Part shown: positions 37,541-45,730 of the stretch, one piece after another
Layout: every line of letters begins with the position of its first letter
Numbering within the stretch: position 1 is the first letter of the stretch
Source of the DNA: Actinomadura madurae
GTDB lineage: Bacteria > Actinomycetota > Actinomycetes > Streptosporangiales > Streptosporangiaceae
DNA length: 64,000 bases
NCBI RefSeq assembly: GCF_900115095.1
Contig: NZ_FOVH01000004.1
Coordinates: 104,127-168,126 of the forward strand
Direction: 5' to 3'
Made by a program: the position numbers and the translations under genes
The notes under the pieces: model-generated
What the model was told of the DNA's origin: nothing
What the model saw: only the letters and a program-made list of their open reading frames with translations
Databases searched by the model: none

Positions 37541-37574
37541 TGTCTCTTCGGGTGTGCTGTCTCTTCGGGTGTGT
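37541..37574. repeat. 17-bp tandem duplication between hemB and hemD
   Basis: TGTCTCTTCGGGTGTGC occurs at 37541-37557 and is repeated with its last base changed at 37558-37574. The stretch lies in the 64-bp gap upstream of hemB. No regulatory role is evident. Confidence 0.8.
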
Positions 37575-37575
37575 G

Positions 37576-39267
37576 CTATCTCCTGCGCCGGGCCCCCCGG
37601 CGCATCTGGCTGGGCTTGCGGAGCGGATCCCCCGCCTCGATCTGGGCCGCCCGCCGCTTGGCACCGTACTCCGCGAGGGCCTCCGCGAGGGCGGATACCG
37701 ACGGCTTGTCCGCCTCGACGTCCACGCGCAGCCCGTACTCGCGCGCCGTCTTGGCCGTCTGCGGGCCGATCACGGCGATGACCGTGACATTGTGCGGCTT
37801 GCCGGCGATCCCGATGAGGTTCTTCACCGTGGAGGACGAGGTGAACAGCACCGCGTCGAACCCGCCGCCCTTGATCGCCTCGCGGATCGGCGCGGGCGGC
37901 GGCGCGGCCCGGACCGTCCGGTAGGCGGTCACGTCCTCGCACTCCCAGCCGAGCTCGGTCAGCCGGGCGATGAGCACGTCGGTGGCGATGTCGGCGCGCG
38001 GCAGCAGCACCCGGTTGATCGGGTCGAGGTCCTCGTCGTAGGGCGGCCACTCCCGCGCCAGGCCCTCGCCGGACTGCTCGCCGGACGGGGTCAGGTCGGG
38101 CTGGACGCCGAACTCGACCAGCGCGGCGGCGGTCTGCTCGCCGACGGCGGCGACCTTGAGGCCGGCGAACGCGCGGGCGTCCAGGCCGTAGTCGGTGAAC
38201 TTCTCCCGGATCGCCTTCACCGCGTTCGTGGAGGTGAACACGACCCACTCGTAGCGGCCGGTGACGAGGCCCTTCACGGCCCGGTCCATCTGCTGCGGGG
38301 TGCGCGGCGGCTCGACGGAGATCGTCGGGACCTCGTCCGGGACGGCCCCGTACCCGCGCAGCTGGTCCGACAGCGACGCGGCCTGCTCCTTCGTCCGCGG
38401 CACGAGCACCCGCCAGCCGAACAGCGGCTTGGTCTCGAACCAGGACAGCTTGTCGCGCCAGCTCACCACGTCCCCGACGATGATCAGGGCGGGCGCCTCC
38501 ATGCCCTTGGTGTCGGACGCGAGCTTCTGCAGCGTGGAGACCACGGTCTCCTGCTCGGTCGTCGTGCCGAGGCTCGTCATCGCGGCCGGGGTGGAGTCGG
38601 GGCGCCCGGCGGCGACGAGGCCCTTCGCGACCTCCGCCACCGCGCCCTCGGCGCCGAGGATGACGAGGGTCGTGTCCGGGGCCGCGTAGCGCTCCCAGTC
38701 GACGCCGCCCTCGGAGGCGTCCACGATCCGGATCTCGCGGTTCTTGGCGTCCGTCAGCGGGATGCCCGCGTAGCCGGGCACGCCCGTCACCGACGACACG
38801 CCGGGCACCACCTCGAACGGGACGCCGGCCTTGGCCAGCGCACCGCCCTCGGCGGCGAAGCTGCACGCCACGCCCGGGTCGCCGCGGAACAGCCGGACCA
38901 CCCGGCGGCCCGCCTTCGCGGCGCGGGCGGCGAGCTTCACCGGGTCGCCCTCCGCCGTGTCGATGATCTCGGCGTCGGGGCGGCAGTGCGTGAGGATCTC
39001 GGCCGGGCAGTGCGCCCGGCTCACGATGACCGTGTCGGCGCGCTCCAGCTCGGCGGCGGCGCGCAGGGTCAGCAGCCCGGGGTCACCCGGGCCCATGCCG
39101 ACGATCGCGACCGTGCCCGGGTCGGCCGTCCGGCGGGCGGACGCCGCAACGGCGGCCCGCGTCCGGGCGCCCTTCGCGGCCGTGGCGGTGCTGTCAGCCG
39201 TGTGCTTGTCGGTGGGCTTGTCGGTGGTGGTCTTCTCGGCGGCGGTGGACTTCGCGGCGGGGCTCAA
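37576..39267 (-). CDS. hemD: Fused uroporphyrinogen-III methyltransferase-like / uroporphyrinogen-III synthase
   Basis: A 563-residue two-domain protein. After a ~50-residue Ala/Thr/Lys-rich leader, residues ~50-290 are a tetrapyrrole methyltransferase fold (VGMGPGDPGLLTLRAA); residues ~300-545 are uroporphyrinogen-III synthase (WRVLVPRTKEQA, VVFTSTNAV, VLFTSSSTVKNL). This fusion is normal in actinobacteria. The methyltransferase motif after GDP reads GDPGVACSFAAEGG instead of the usual GDPFVFGRGGEE, so its activity is doubtful. The start is TTG overlapping the hemC stop (TTGA). A basic tail ends the protein. Confidence 0.92.
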   Translation of the reverse strand: MSPAAKSTAAEKTTTDKPTDKHTADSTATAAKGARTRAAVAASARRTADPGTVAIVGMGPGDPGLLTLRAAAELERADTVIVSRAHCPAEILTHCRPDAEIIDTAEGDPVKLAARAAKAGRRVVRLFRGDPGVACSFAAEGGALAKAGVPFEVVPGVSSVTGVPGYAGIPLTDAKNREIRIVDASEGGVDWERYAAPDTTLVILGAEGAVAEVAKGLVAAGRPDSTPAAMTSLGTTTEQETVVSTLQKLASDTKGMEAPALIIVGDVVSWRDKLSWFETKPLFGWRVLVPRTKEQAASLSDQLRGYGAVPDEVPTISVEPPRTPQQMDRAVKGLVTGRYEWVVFTSTNAVKAIREKFTDYGLDARAFAGLKVAAVGEQTAAALVEFGVQPDLTPSGEQSGEGLAREWPPYDEDLDPINRVLLPRADIATDVLIARLTELGWECEDVTAYRTVRAAPPPAPIREAIKGGGFDAVLFTSSSTVKNLIGIAGKPHNVTVIAVIGPQTAKTAREYGLRVDVEADKPSVSALAEALAEYGAKRRAAQIEAGDPLRKPSQMRRGARRRR

Positions 39268-40184
39268 TCGCGCTCCCCCATCAACTGGTCGGCCCCCTGC
39301 GCGAGCAGCCGGGACGCGAGGTCGCGCCCGATCTGCTCTGCGGCGTCCGGGTGGCCGCTTGCGGACAGCCGCACCTGCCGGCTTCCGTCGAACGCCGCGA
39401 CGGTCGCCGTAAGATGCAGCCTTTCATCTATCTCGGCAGCGTATGTTCCCACGGGCGCGGAGCAGCCCGCCTCCAGCACGGCCAGCACCGTGCGCTCGGC
39501 GGTGACGGCCCGCCGGGTCGGCGGGTCGTCGACCGTTCCAAGCAGTTCACGGAGGTCGTCCCGGTCGGCGCGGCATTCGAGGGCGAGCGAGCCCTGCCCG
39601 GGGGCCGGCAGCATATGGTCCGGCTCGAAGACCTCGCCGACCGCGTCCAGCCGGCCGATCCGCTTCAGGCCGGCGTGCGCCAGCACCACGGCGTCCAGCT
39701 CGCCGTCGGCGACCTTGCGCAGCCGGGTGTCGGCGTTGCCGCGGATCGGGATGATCTCCAGGTCGGGACGCAGCGCCCGCAGCTGCGCGACGCGGCGCGG
39801 CGACCCGGTGCCGATGCGCGCCCCGCGGCGCAGGTCGGCGAGCTTCGCGGGGGCGCACAGGGCGTCGCGCGGGTCGTCGCGGACCGGCGTCGCCGCCAGC
39901 GCGATCCCCGGCGTCGCGGACGTCGGAAGGTCCTTCAGCGAGTGCACCGCGAAGTCCACCTCGCCGGAGAGGATCTTGTCGCGGAGCGCGTTGACGAACA
40001 CGCCGGTCCCGCCGATCTGGGCGAGCAGGGCCTTGGACACATCACCCTGCGTGGTTACCCCGACCAGCTCGACGGCATGCCCCGTCAGCTGCGACAACGC
40101 GTCCGCGACGCCCCGGGACTGGGTCATCGCCATCAGGCTCCTGCGGGTGCCCAGCCGGAGCGGGCCCCTGCTCGCCGTACTCAC
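39264..40184 (-). CDS. hemC: Hydroxymethylbilane synthase
   Basis: A 306-residue porphobilinogen deaminase. The dipyrromethane cofactor cysteine is in LEAGCSAPVGTYA near residue 235. Substrate-binding arginines are in GTGSPRRVAQLRALRP and IRGNADTRL, with DFAVHSLKDLPT upstream. The GTG start overlaps the hemA stop (GTGA), and the stop overlaps the hemD TTG. Confidence 0.96.
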   Translation of the reverse strand: MSTASRGPLRLGTRRSLMAMTQSRGVADALSQLTGHAVELVGVTTQGDVSKALLAQIGGTGVFVNALRDKILSGEVDFAVHSLKDLPTSATPGIALAATPVRDDPRDALCAPAKLADLRRGARIGTGSPRRVAQLRALRPDLEIIPIRGNADTRLRKVADGELDAVVLAHAGLKRIGRLDAVGEVFEPDHMLPAPGQGSLALECRADRDDLRELLGTVDDPPTRRAVTAERTVLAVLEAGCSAPVGTYAAEIDERLHLTATVAAFDGSRQVRLSASGHPDAAEQIGRDLASRLLAQGADQLMGERD

Positions 40185-41758
40185 GTCTCGTCTCCTTCAC
40201 GCCCCGGGACCGTGTCCCGGGCGCTGACCGCCCGGACGCTCGCGGCCTGGGCGTTCACCGTCTCCACGTTCACGCCGTCCGGCGCCGCGGCACTCCCCCG
40301 CGGGGGCGCCGGGCTGACGCAGTCGGCCTCCGCGCACCCCGGATCCACCCGGGGCTCCTCCCCGCGCACATCCGTCCCGCGCACATCCGTCCCGCGCACA
40401 TCCGTCCCGCGCACATCCGTCCCGCGCACGTCCATCTCACGCACGTCCGGCTCGCGCATGTCCGCGCGGGCCACCGCCTCGGGGGCCTTCGGGTCCAGGT
40501 CGAACAGCTCGCGCAGCGCGTCGGCGTAGGAGTCGCCGCCCGGCGCCGCCGCCAGCTCCTTGACCCGGACGGTCGGCGCGTGCAGGAGCTTGTCCACGAC
40601 GCGCCGGACCGTCTGCTCGATCTCCTTGCGGGCCCGGTCGTCCATCCCGGGCACCCGGCCCGTGAGGCGGGACAGCTCGGCCTCGACCACCTCGGCGGCC
40701 TTGCTGCGCAGCGCGACGACGGTCGGCGCGACGGCGGCGGCGCGGGCCGCGCTGAGGAACGCCTCGACCTCCTCGCACACGATCCGCCGGACGGCCTCGA
40801 CCGCCTCCGGGCCGATCGCCTGCGCGGCCTCCTGCGCGGTGCGCAGGTCGTCCAGGCCGGCCAGCTCGACGTCCGGGAGGTCGCCGGCGCTCCGCTCGAC
40901 GTCGTGCGGCAGCGCCAGGTCGAGGAAGAAGCGGCGCCGGCCGTCCGAGCCGACGCCGCGGGACGTGAGCTGCGCGGTCGTCACCACCAGCCCGGTCGCG
41001 CCGGTGCACGACACCACCAGGTCGGCATCGGCGATCGCCGCGTCCAGGACGGACAGCTCGATCGCGCGGGACGGGACGTCCAGCGACCCGGCGAGGCGCA
41101 CCGCGTTCTCGTGGGTGCGGTTGGCGACCACGACCTCGCGCGCCCCGGCGCGGCTCAGCGTGGTGGCGGCCAGCGAGCTCATCGATCCGGCGCCGACGAC
41201 GAGCGCGCGCACGCCGGTGAGCGGCCCGAGGTGCCGAACGGCGATGTCCAGGCCCACGCTGACCAGCGACGCGCCGGCCTTGTCGATGCCGGTCTCGTGG
41301 TGGGCGCGCTTGCCGACCCGCAGGGACTGCTGCAGGACGTCGTGCAGGTCGCGGCCGAGCGTGCCCTCGTCCTGGGCGAGCCGGAACGCCTGGCGGATCT
41401 GCCCGAGGATCTGGCCCTCGCCGACGACCATCGACTCCAGGCCGCACGCCACCGCGAACACGTGCTGGACGGCGCGCTCCTCGTAGTGCACGTAGAGGTG
41501 CCGCGACAGGTCGTCCATCGGGACGCCCGAGTGCAGGGCCAGCAGCTCGGAGATCGCCGAGACGCCGCCGTGGAACTTGTCGACGACCGCGTAGATCTCC
41601 ACCCGGTTGCACGTCGAGACGATCGCGGTCTCGGCGACGTTCGCGCACTCGTGCACCGCGTGCAGCAGCTTGACCAGATCGTCGCCCGCGACCGCCGCAC
41701 GCTCCAGTACCGCCACGGGCGCGCTCCGGTGGCTGAGGCCCACGACCAGAATGCTCAT
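40181..41758 (-). CDS. hemA: Glutamyl-tRNA reductase with repeat-containing tail
   Basis: A 525-residue enzyme that reduces glutamyl-tRNA to glutamate-1-semialdehyde with NADPH. The catalytic Cys 50 is in VSTCNRVEIYAV; GEGQILGQIRQAF and the NADPH fold GAGSMSSLAATTL follow; the dimerisation helix ends near residue 430. The last ~90 residues are a non-conserved tail that begins with seven D(V/M)R-type pentapeptides encoded by a 15-bp tandem repeat. The ATG follows GGAGACGG. Downstream of rex with a 73-bp gap of CTTGCCCG-like repeats. Confidence 0.95.
   Translation of the reverse strand: MSILVVGLSHRSAPVAVLERAAVAGDDLVKLLHAVHECANVAETAIVSTCNRVEIYAVVDKFHGGVSAISELLALHSGVPMDDLSRHLYVHYEERAVQHVFAVACGLESMVVGEGQILGQIRQAFRLAQDEGTLGRDLHDVLQQSLRVGKRAHHETGIDKAGASLVSVGLDIAVRHLGPLTGVRALVVGAGSMSSLAATTLSRAGAREVVVANRTHENAVRLAGSLDVPSRAIELSVLDAAIADADLVVSCTGATGLVVTTAQLTSRGVGSDGRRRFFLDLALPHDVERSAGDLPDVELAGLDDLRTAQEAAQAIGPEAVEAVRRIVCEEVEAFLSAARAAAVAPTVVALRSKAAEVVEAELSRLTGRVPGMDDRARKEIEQTVRRVVDKLLHAPTVRVKELAAAPGGDSYADALRELFDLDPKAPEAVARADMREPDVREMDVRGTDVRGTDVRGTDVRGTDVRGEEPRVDPGCAEADCVSPAPPRGSAAAPDGVNVETVNAQAASVRAVSARDTVPGREGDET
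40363..40467. repeat. 15-bp tandem repeat within hemA
   Basis: Four perfect plus-strand copies of CGCGCACATCCGTCC (40363-40422) and three diverged copies to 40467. On the coding strand they give DVRGT pentapeptides in frame. The period is a multiple of three, so length changes would not break the frame. Confidence 0.93.
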
Positions 41759-41831
41759 TTGCCGTCTCCAGCGTCTCCGCTTGCCCGCCTTGCCTCGCTT
41801 GCCCGTCCTGCCCGCCTTGCTGCTGTCCGGC

Positions 41832-42608
41832 TCATAGTTCCACCGTCTCCACGTACTGCGCCGCGCCGGGGGGCTCCTCGGGGCCGGCCAGCGGGGCGAC
41901 CCCGTCCGGCCCGCCCGCCTTGCGCTGCTCGTGGAACGCGAGGATCTGCAGCTCGATGGAGAGGTCGACCTTGCGCACGTCCACCCCGTCCGGCACCGAC
42001 AGCACCACCGGGGCGAAGTTCAGGACGCTCGTCACCCCGGCGGCCACGACACGGTCGCACACGCCCTGGGCGGCGCCCGCCGGGGTCGCGATGACCGCGA
42101 TGGACACGCCGTGGTCGGCGATGATGTCCTCCAGCCGGTCGATGTGCTCCACCGTCATGCCGGAGATCTCTTGGCCGACGATGGACTCGTCCGCGTCGAG
42201 CAGGCCCGCCACGCGGAAGCCGCGGGACGCGAAACCGCCGTAGCCCGCCAGCGCACGGCCCAGGTTACCGACACCGATGATGGCGACGACCCAGTCCTGG
42301 GTGAGGCCGAGCTCGCGGGAGATCTGGTAGACGAGGTACTCGACCTCGTAGCCGACGCCGCGCGTCCCATAGGAGCCGAGGTGGGACAGGTCCTTGCGGA
42401 GCTTGGCCGAGTTGACGCCGGCCGCCGCCGCGAGCTCCTCGGAGGAGACGGTCGCGACGCCGCGCTCCTGCAGGCCGGTGAGGGCCCGGAGGTAGACCGG
42501 CAGCCGCGCCACGGTGGCTTCGGGGATGCCGCGGCCCGCGCGGTCGCGGTGGCGGTTCTGTCGAGGTGTCACGGCCTGCTCTTCGGGCTCGACGCTGGGA
42601 AAGGTCAT
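41832..42608 (-). CDS. rex: Redox-sensing transcriptional repressor Rex
   Basis: A 258-residue NADH/NAD+-responsive repressor. The N-terminal winged helix contains ARLPVYLRALTGL and NSAKLRKDLSHLGSYGTRG; the Rossmann domain has IIGVGNLGRALAGYGGFASR and IATPAGAAQGVCDR; the C-terminal swapped helix is SIELQILAFHEQRKAGG. In Streptomyces Rex represses rex-hemACD, cyd and nuo genes. The start is uncertain: ATG 42608 lacks a clear ribosome site, and GTG 42572 would give an N-terminus closer in length to S. coelicolor Rex. It is preceded by its own Rex-like operator. Confidence 0.95.
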   Translation of the reverse strand: MTFPSVEPEEQAVTPRQNRHRDRAGRGIPEATVARLPVYLRALTGLQERGVATVSSEELAAAAGVNSAKLRKDLSHLGSYGTRGVGYEVEYLVYQISRELGLTQDWVVAIIGVGNLGRALAGYGGFASRGFRVAGLLDADESIVGQEISGMTVEHIDRLEDIIADHGVSIAVIATPAGAAQGVCDRVVAAGVTSVLNFAPVVLSVPDGVDVRKVDLSIELQILAFHEQRKAGGPDGVAPLAGPEEPPGAAQYVETVEL

Positions 42609-42689
42609 GGGGATGACCGCCGGCCCTCGGCACGCGCGGGCGGGCGGCGGCCTCACGGCCACGCCCCGGCCGCCCCAGGGCCGTCCACC

Positions 42690-42720
42690 AGGTTAAGCCT
42701 TTGTGAATACACGCACAAAG
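42690..42720 (-). promoter_or_regulatory. rex promoter with Rex-like operator
   Basis: CTTTGTG (42699-42705) and CACAAAG (42714-42720) are perfect inverted arms; the core TTGTGAATACACGCACAA matches the Rex consensus TTGTGAA-N4-TTCACAA in 12 of 14 arm positions. On the minus strand TTGTGC (42718-42713) and TAACCT (42695-42690) are 17 bp apart, so the operator would lie across the -35 and spacer of the rex promoter. This fits negative autoregulation as known in Streptomyces. Confidence 0.72.
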
Positions 42721-42868
42721 TCACCCCCCGGTTGTGGGGTCCGCGGGCGTTCCGGCTGATATACGAAAAGCCCGTCTAGCAGGGTCTTCCACCCTAAATC
42801 CGGAAAGGCTCGACGGAGCAGGGATGTGACCGACGAGACAAAATTTGTCCTATCGTCCCACGCGCCGG

Positions 42869-43120
42869 TCAGCGGAGCTTCGCGATGGCCGCGCGGAGGC
42901 GGGCCTCGTCGACGCGCCAGAAGTCGTGCTGGACGCCGTTGATCAGAGTGACGGGGATCTGCTCCCAGTACTGCTCGGTGTCCCGCTCCGACTTCGTGAT
43001 GTCGCGCTCCTCCCACGGCACGTCCAGGTCGCGGGCGACGCGCTCGATCACCGCGCGGGCGTCCTCGCACAGGTGGCAGCCGGGCTTGCCGAGCAGCGTG
43101 ATCATGATCTGCGCCGGCAT
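42869..43120 (-). CDS. Glutaredoxin-family thiol protein
   Basis: An 83-residue thioredoxin-fold protein with redox motif KPGCHLCEDARAV (C-x2-C) at residues 15-18 and the cis-proline region EQIPVTLING. The size fits the DUF836/glutaredoxin-like group. It begins one base after the stop of the membrane/ABM gene, so the two are coupled. Substrate unknown. Confidence 0.9.
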   Translation of the reverse strand: MPAQIMITLLGKPGCHLCEDARAVIERVARDLDVPWEERDITKSERDTEQYWEQIPVTLINGVQHDFWRVDEARLRAAIAKLR

Positions 43121-43121
43121 G

Positions 43122-44441
43122 TCACCTCCCGGGGAACTCCGGCGCGGGCAGCGGCACCTTGGCCGCGCCGAGCTTCAGCTCGATCACGTTGGTGGCGATC
43201 ACGTGGGTGCGGGACTCGGCGAGGAAGCGCTGCAGGTGCGGCTGGCGGCGGTGCGCGGCGAACGCCGCCTCGTCCCGGAACAGCTGGTAGAAGATCCGCT
43301 GCGTGGGGGCGCCCACCACCTCGTGCGAGGCGAAGATCAGCGTCTCGGGCTCGGCGGCCAGGGCCGCCTTCACCAGGTCGGCGGCGAGCCGGTCGAAGGC
43401 GCTCTCGCGCCCGTCCAGCAGCGTGTAGACGGTGATCTGGCCGCACGCGTTCGCCAGCTCCCCGCCGAGCGCGCCCGGCCTGGCGAGACCGGCGAGCGGC
43501 GACTGGTCGAGCGCGTTGCCGATCCCGTCGACGGCCGTGGGACCGGCCGGGTTGGGCGCCGGGCTCTCGGGGTAGGCGGGCTGCGCGGGGACCGGGATGC
43601 TGGTGTTCTCGGGGAAGCGCAGCTCCTCGGAGGACGGTTCGGGGAAGCGCAGCTCGCCGCGCCGCTGGTCCGGGGGCGGGGTCGGCGCCGGGACGGGCTC
43701 CGGCCGGGACGCGGGCGCGTAGCCCTGCTCCTCGTAGCCGGTGGCGGGCTCGTCCTCGTAGTCGTCGTAGCCCTCTTCGTCGTACACCGGGATCGTGCGC
43801 ATCGCGCCGTACCAGACGAGGCCGGCGGCGGCGCCGAGCGCGATGACGGCGAGCGGCGCGGGCAGGAACCCGCGGGTGCCGCTGACCACCAGCACGCCGG
43901 CGAGGGCGACGAGCGCGATCGGGATGAGCAGCTCCGCCGCCTCCTGGTCCTGCTTGCTGGCCAGCCACGCGGTCACACCGGTGCAGCCCGCGAGCGCGAG
44001 GACCGCGACGACGTGCGCGCCGTCGATCAGCAGCAGCGGCAGCGCGTCGTAGGTGTCGCCCGGCTTGGGCAGGCTCTTGGACAGCGAGCCCTTGAGCGGG
44101 TCGAGGATCAGGATCACGATCGCGACGACCGTGTAGGAGATCGCGAACAGCCAGGCGGCGAACCGGACCTGCACGTACCGCGCGATCAGCTCGATCATGC
44201 CGAGCGCGAGCCACACCGGCCCGATCAGCGCCGCGCCGAGCTCCATCACGCGGAACAGCAGGCCGTTGAACCCGGCGAGGAAGCCGACGCCCATGGACAG
44301 CAGGGCGAGCGTGAGCCCGACCTGGGTGAACGACCAGGCGATCAGATAGAGCAGCCGGTCCTTGGAGGCGCGCTGAATCAGCAACCCGGTCGCCGCGAGG
44401 GCACCAAGGGTCGCCAATAGCGCGAGGAGAGCATCGACCAT
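43122..44441 (-). CDS. Membrane protein with C-terminal antibiotic-biosynthesis-monooxygenase (ABM) domain
   Basis: A 439-residue protein. The first ~230 residues hold about six to seven hydrophobic helices, starting with LLALLATLGALAATGLLIQ. A proline-rich linker (residues ~240-320) follows. The C-terminal ~100 residues resemble a ferredoxin-like ABM dimeric alpha-beta barrel: ITVYTLLDGRESAFDRLAAD, then IFYQLFRDEAAFAAHRRQPH. Such domains often act on quinones or haem-like rings; beside rex, hem and a glutaredoxin this is suggestive only. The ATG at 44441 is used; a longer in-frame extension is antisense to bldN. Confidence 0.78.
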   Translation of the reverse strand: MVDALLALLATLGALAATGLLIQRASKDRLLYLIAWSFTQVGLTLALLSMGVGFLAGFNGLLFRVMELGAALIGPVWLALGMIELIARYVQVRFAAWLFAISYTVVAIVILILDPLKGSLSKSLPKPGDTYDALPLLLIDGAHVVAVLALAGCTGVTAWLASKQDQEAAELLIPIALVALAGVLVVSGTRGFLPAPLAVIALGAAAGLVWYGAMRTIPVYDEEGYDDYEDEPATGYEEQGYAPASRPEPVPAPTPPPDQRRGELRFPEPSSEELRFPENTSIPVPAQPAYPESPAPNPAGPTAVDGIGNALDQSPLAGLARPGALGGELANACGQITVYTLLDGRESAFDRLAADLVKAALAAEPETLIFASHEVVGAPTQRIFYQLFRDEAAFAAHRRQPHLQRFLAESRTHVIATNVIELKLGAAKVPLPAPEFPGR

Positions 44442-44500
44442 CGCGCCCCATGGTGCCCGATGCCGGGGGCGGACGGGTAACCGCTCCCGGGAACGCACCA

Positions 44501-44530
44501 TTGCCTTGCGTACCTTTCGGTCTCTAGAGT
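44501..44530 (+). promoter_or_regulatory. Candidate bldN promoter
   Basis: TTGCCT (44501-44506) and TAGAGT (44525-44530) are 18 bp apart, 43 bases before the bldN ATG, in the AT-richer gap between the divergent genes. No clear BldD box was recognised by eye. Confidence 0.4.
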
Positions 44531-44573
44531 GGCAGATCACGCCGGAGGTCGCGTACGCCCCGAGGAGAACTGC

Positions 44574-45359
44574 ATGAGCAGCTTGACCCTCGATGCCGGG
44601 GTCGTCCCGCTTCCTCGGCCTTCCCGGGGCGGGCTGGTCCGTCCGGCCGGAAGAACCGCAGGCCGCTCCCCCGACCGTGTTGGTGACCGCGCCGGCGACC
44701 GTGTTGGTGACCGCGCCGGCGACCGTGTTGGTGACCGCGCCGGCGACCGTGTTGGTGACCGCGCCGGCGACCGTGTTGGTGACCGCGCCAGTGACCGGGC
44801 AGGTGACCGTGCCGAGGTTCTGAAGGCGCTGGTGCTGCGGGCGCGGGACGGCGACGCCGAGGCGTTCGGCTCCCTCTACGACCACTACGTCGAGCTCGTC
44901 TACCGGTACATCTACTACCGGGTGGGGACGCACTCGCTCACCGAGGACCTGACCAGCGAGACGTTCCTGCGCGCCCTCCGCCGCATCTGCGACTTCCACT
45001 GGCAGGGCAAGGACTTCGGCGCCTGGCTGGTGACGATCGCCCGGAACCTCGTCGCCGACCACTTCAAGTCCGGCCGGTACCGGCTGGAGGTCTGCACCGC
45101 CGAGCCGGCCGAGCCCGAGCACCACCAGGAGGGGCCGGAGCGGGCCGTCCTGGACGCGATGACCAACCGGACGCTGCTGCTGGCCGTCCGGCAGCTGGGT
45201 TCCGAGCAGCAGGAATGCGTGGTGCTGCGGTTCCTGCACGGGCTCACGGTCGCCGAGACCGCCCTGATCATGGACAAGAAGCCGGGCGCGATCAAGGCGC
45301 TGCAGTACCGGGCCGTCCGGTCCCTGGCCCGTATGCTCCCGGCCGACCTCCGCGGCTGA
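44574..45359 (+). CDS. bldN: ECF-type sigma factor BldN
   Basis: A 261-residue sigma factor. Sigma region 2 spans about residues 95-170 (AFGSLYDHYVELVYRYIYY, TSETFLRALRRI, FGAWLVTIARNLVADHFKSG) and region 4 about 200-256 (SEQQECVVLRFLHGLTVAET). These blocks and the position near rex-hem match Streptomyces BldN, which directs genes for aerial hyphae. The ATG follows GAGGAGAAC. Residues 32-79 are a run of GDR(V/A) units from a 24-bp repeat, replacing the unrelated N-terminal extension of other BldN proteins. The expected membrane anti-sigma factor gene is not intact downstream. Confidence 0.87.
   Translation: MSSLTLDAGVVPLPRPSRGGLVRPAGRTAGRSPDRVGDRAGDRVGDRAGDRVGDRAGDRVGDRAGDRVGDRASDRAGDRAEVLKALVLRARDGDAEAFGSLYDHYVELVYRYIYYRVGTHSLTEDLTSETFLRALRRICDFHWQGKDFGAWLVTIARNLVADHFKSGRYRLEVCTAEPAEPEHHQEGPERAVLDAMTNRTLLLAVRQLGSEQQECVVLRFLHGLTVAETALIMDKKPGAIKALQYRAVRSLARMLPADLRG
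44679..44798. repeat. 24-bp tandem repeat in the bldN N-terminal region
   Basis: Four perfect 24-bp units start at 44679, 44703, 44727 and 44751, and a diverged fifth runs to 44798. Each unit is GTTGGTGACC, GCGCCGGCGA, CCGT and encodes VGDRAGDR. Each itself resembles two 12-bp half-units, so the repeat probably grew from a GDR-coding dodecamer. Confidence 0.93.
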
Positions 45360-45532
45360 GCCCGCCCAGGGGCGCACGCCGGTTTCGGGACACCGGCCCC
45401 TTGCGCGACGGCTATTGCATTGTTTATCAATGAACCTTCGGGCCGTAACCCGGCCCGGAGCCCGCTCGTTTTGCGGGCAGGAGCGCGTTCGCGCCTGGAG
45501 TCCGCAAGGGAGCGGCCAGTGAGAACCGGGAC

Positions 45533-45721
45533 GTGAAGACGAGGCGGGGAAAGATCGCAGAGCAGGGGAACGTGCTGGGGCGGCTACGGGCGGGCGACCC
45601 GAGGCCGGACCCGCGGTTCCGCGCCGTTCTGCGCGAGCGGCTGGTGGCGGCCGCGGGCGACCGGAGTGAGGACGGTCGCAATCACGGCCGTGCGGACGGC
45701 CACGGGGAGCCGGTTGACTAG
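45533..45721 (+). CDS. Short ORF resembling the sigma-binding end of the anti-BldN factor RsbN
   Basis: A 62-residue ORF starting with GTG, 173 bp after bldN. It contains DPRPDPRFRAVLRERLVAAA, the kind of segment found at the N-terminus of RsbN/DUF5667-type anti-sigma factors, in the place where rsbN stands in Streptomyces. The transmembrane helix and external domain are absent: the frame stops ten bases before the next gene. It could be a truncated relic or a soluble mini anti-sigma factor. The ribosome site is weak. The assignment rests on position plus a short motif. Confidence 0.5.
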   Translation: MKTRRGKIAEQGNVLGRLRAGDPRPDPRFRAVLRERLVAAAGDRSEDGRNHGRADGHGEPVD

Positions 45722-45730
45722 GCTTCGCTC

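Noticed and set aside
41759..41831. Regulatory repeat between rex and hemA
   Set aside because: CTTGCCCG-like repeats are present but irregular, with no consistent period or dyad to support a function.
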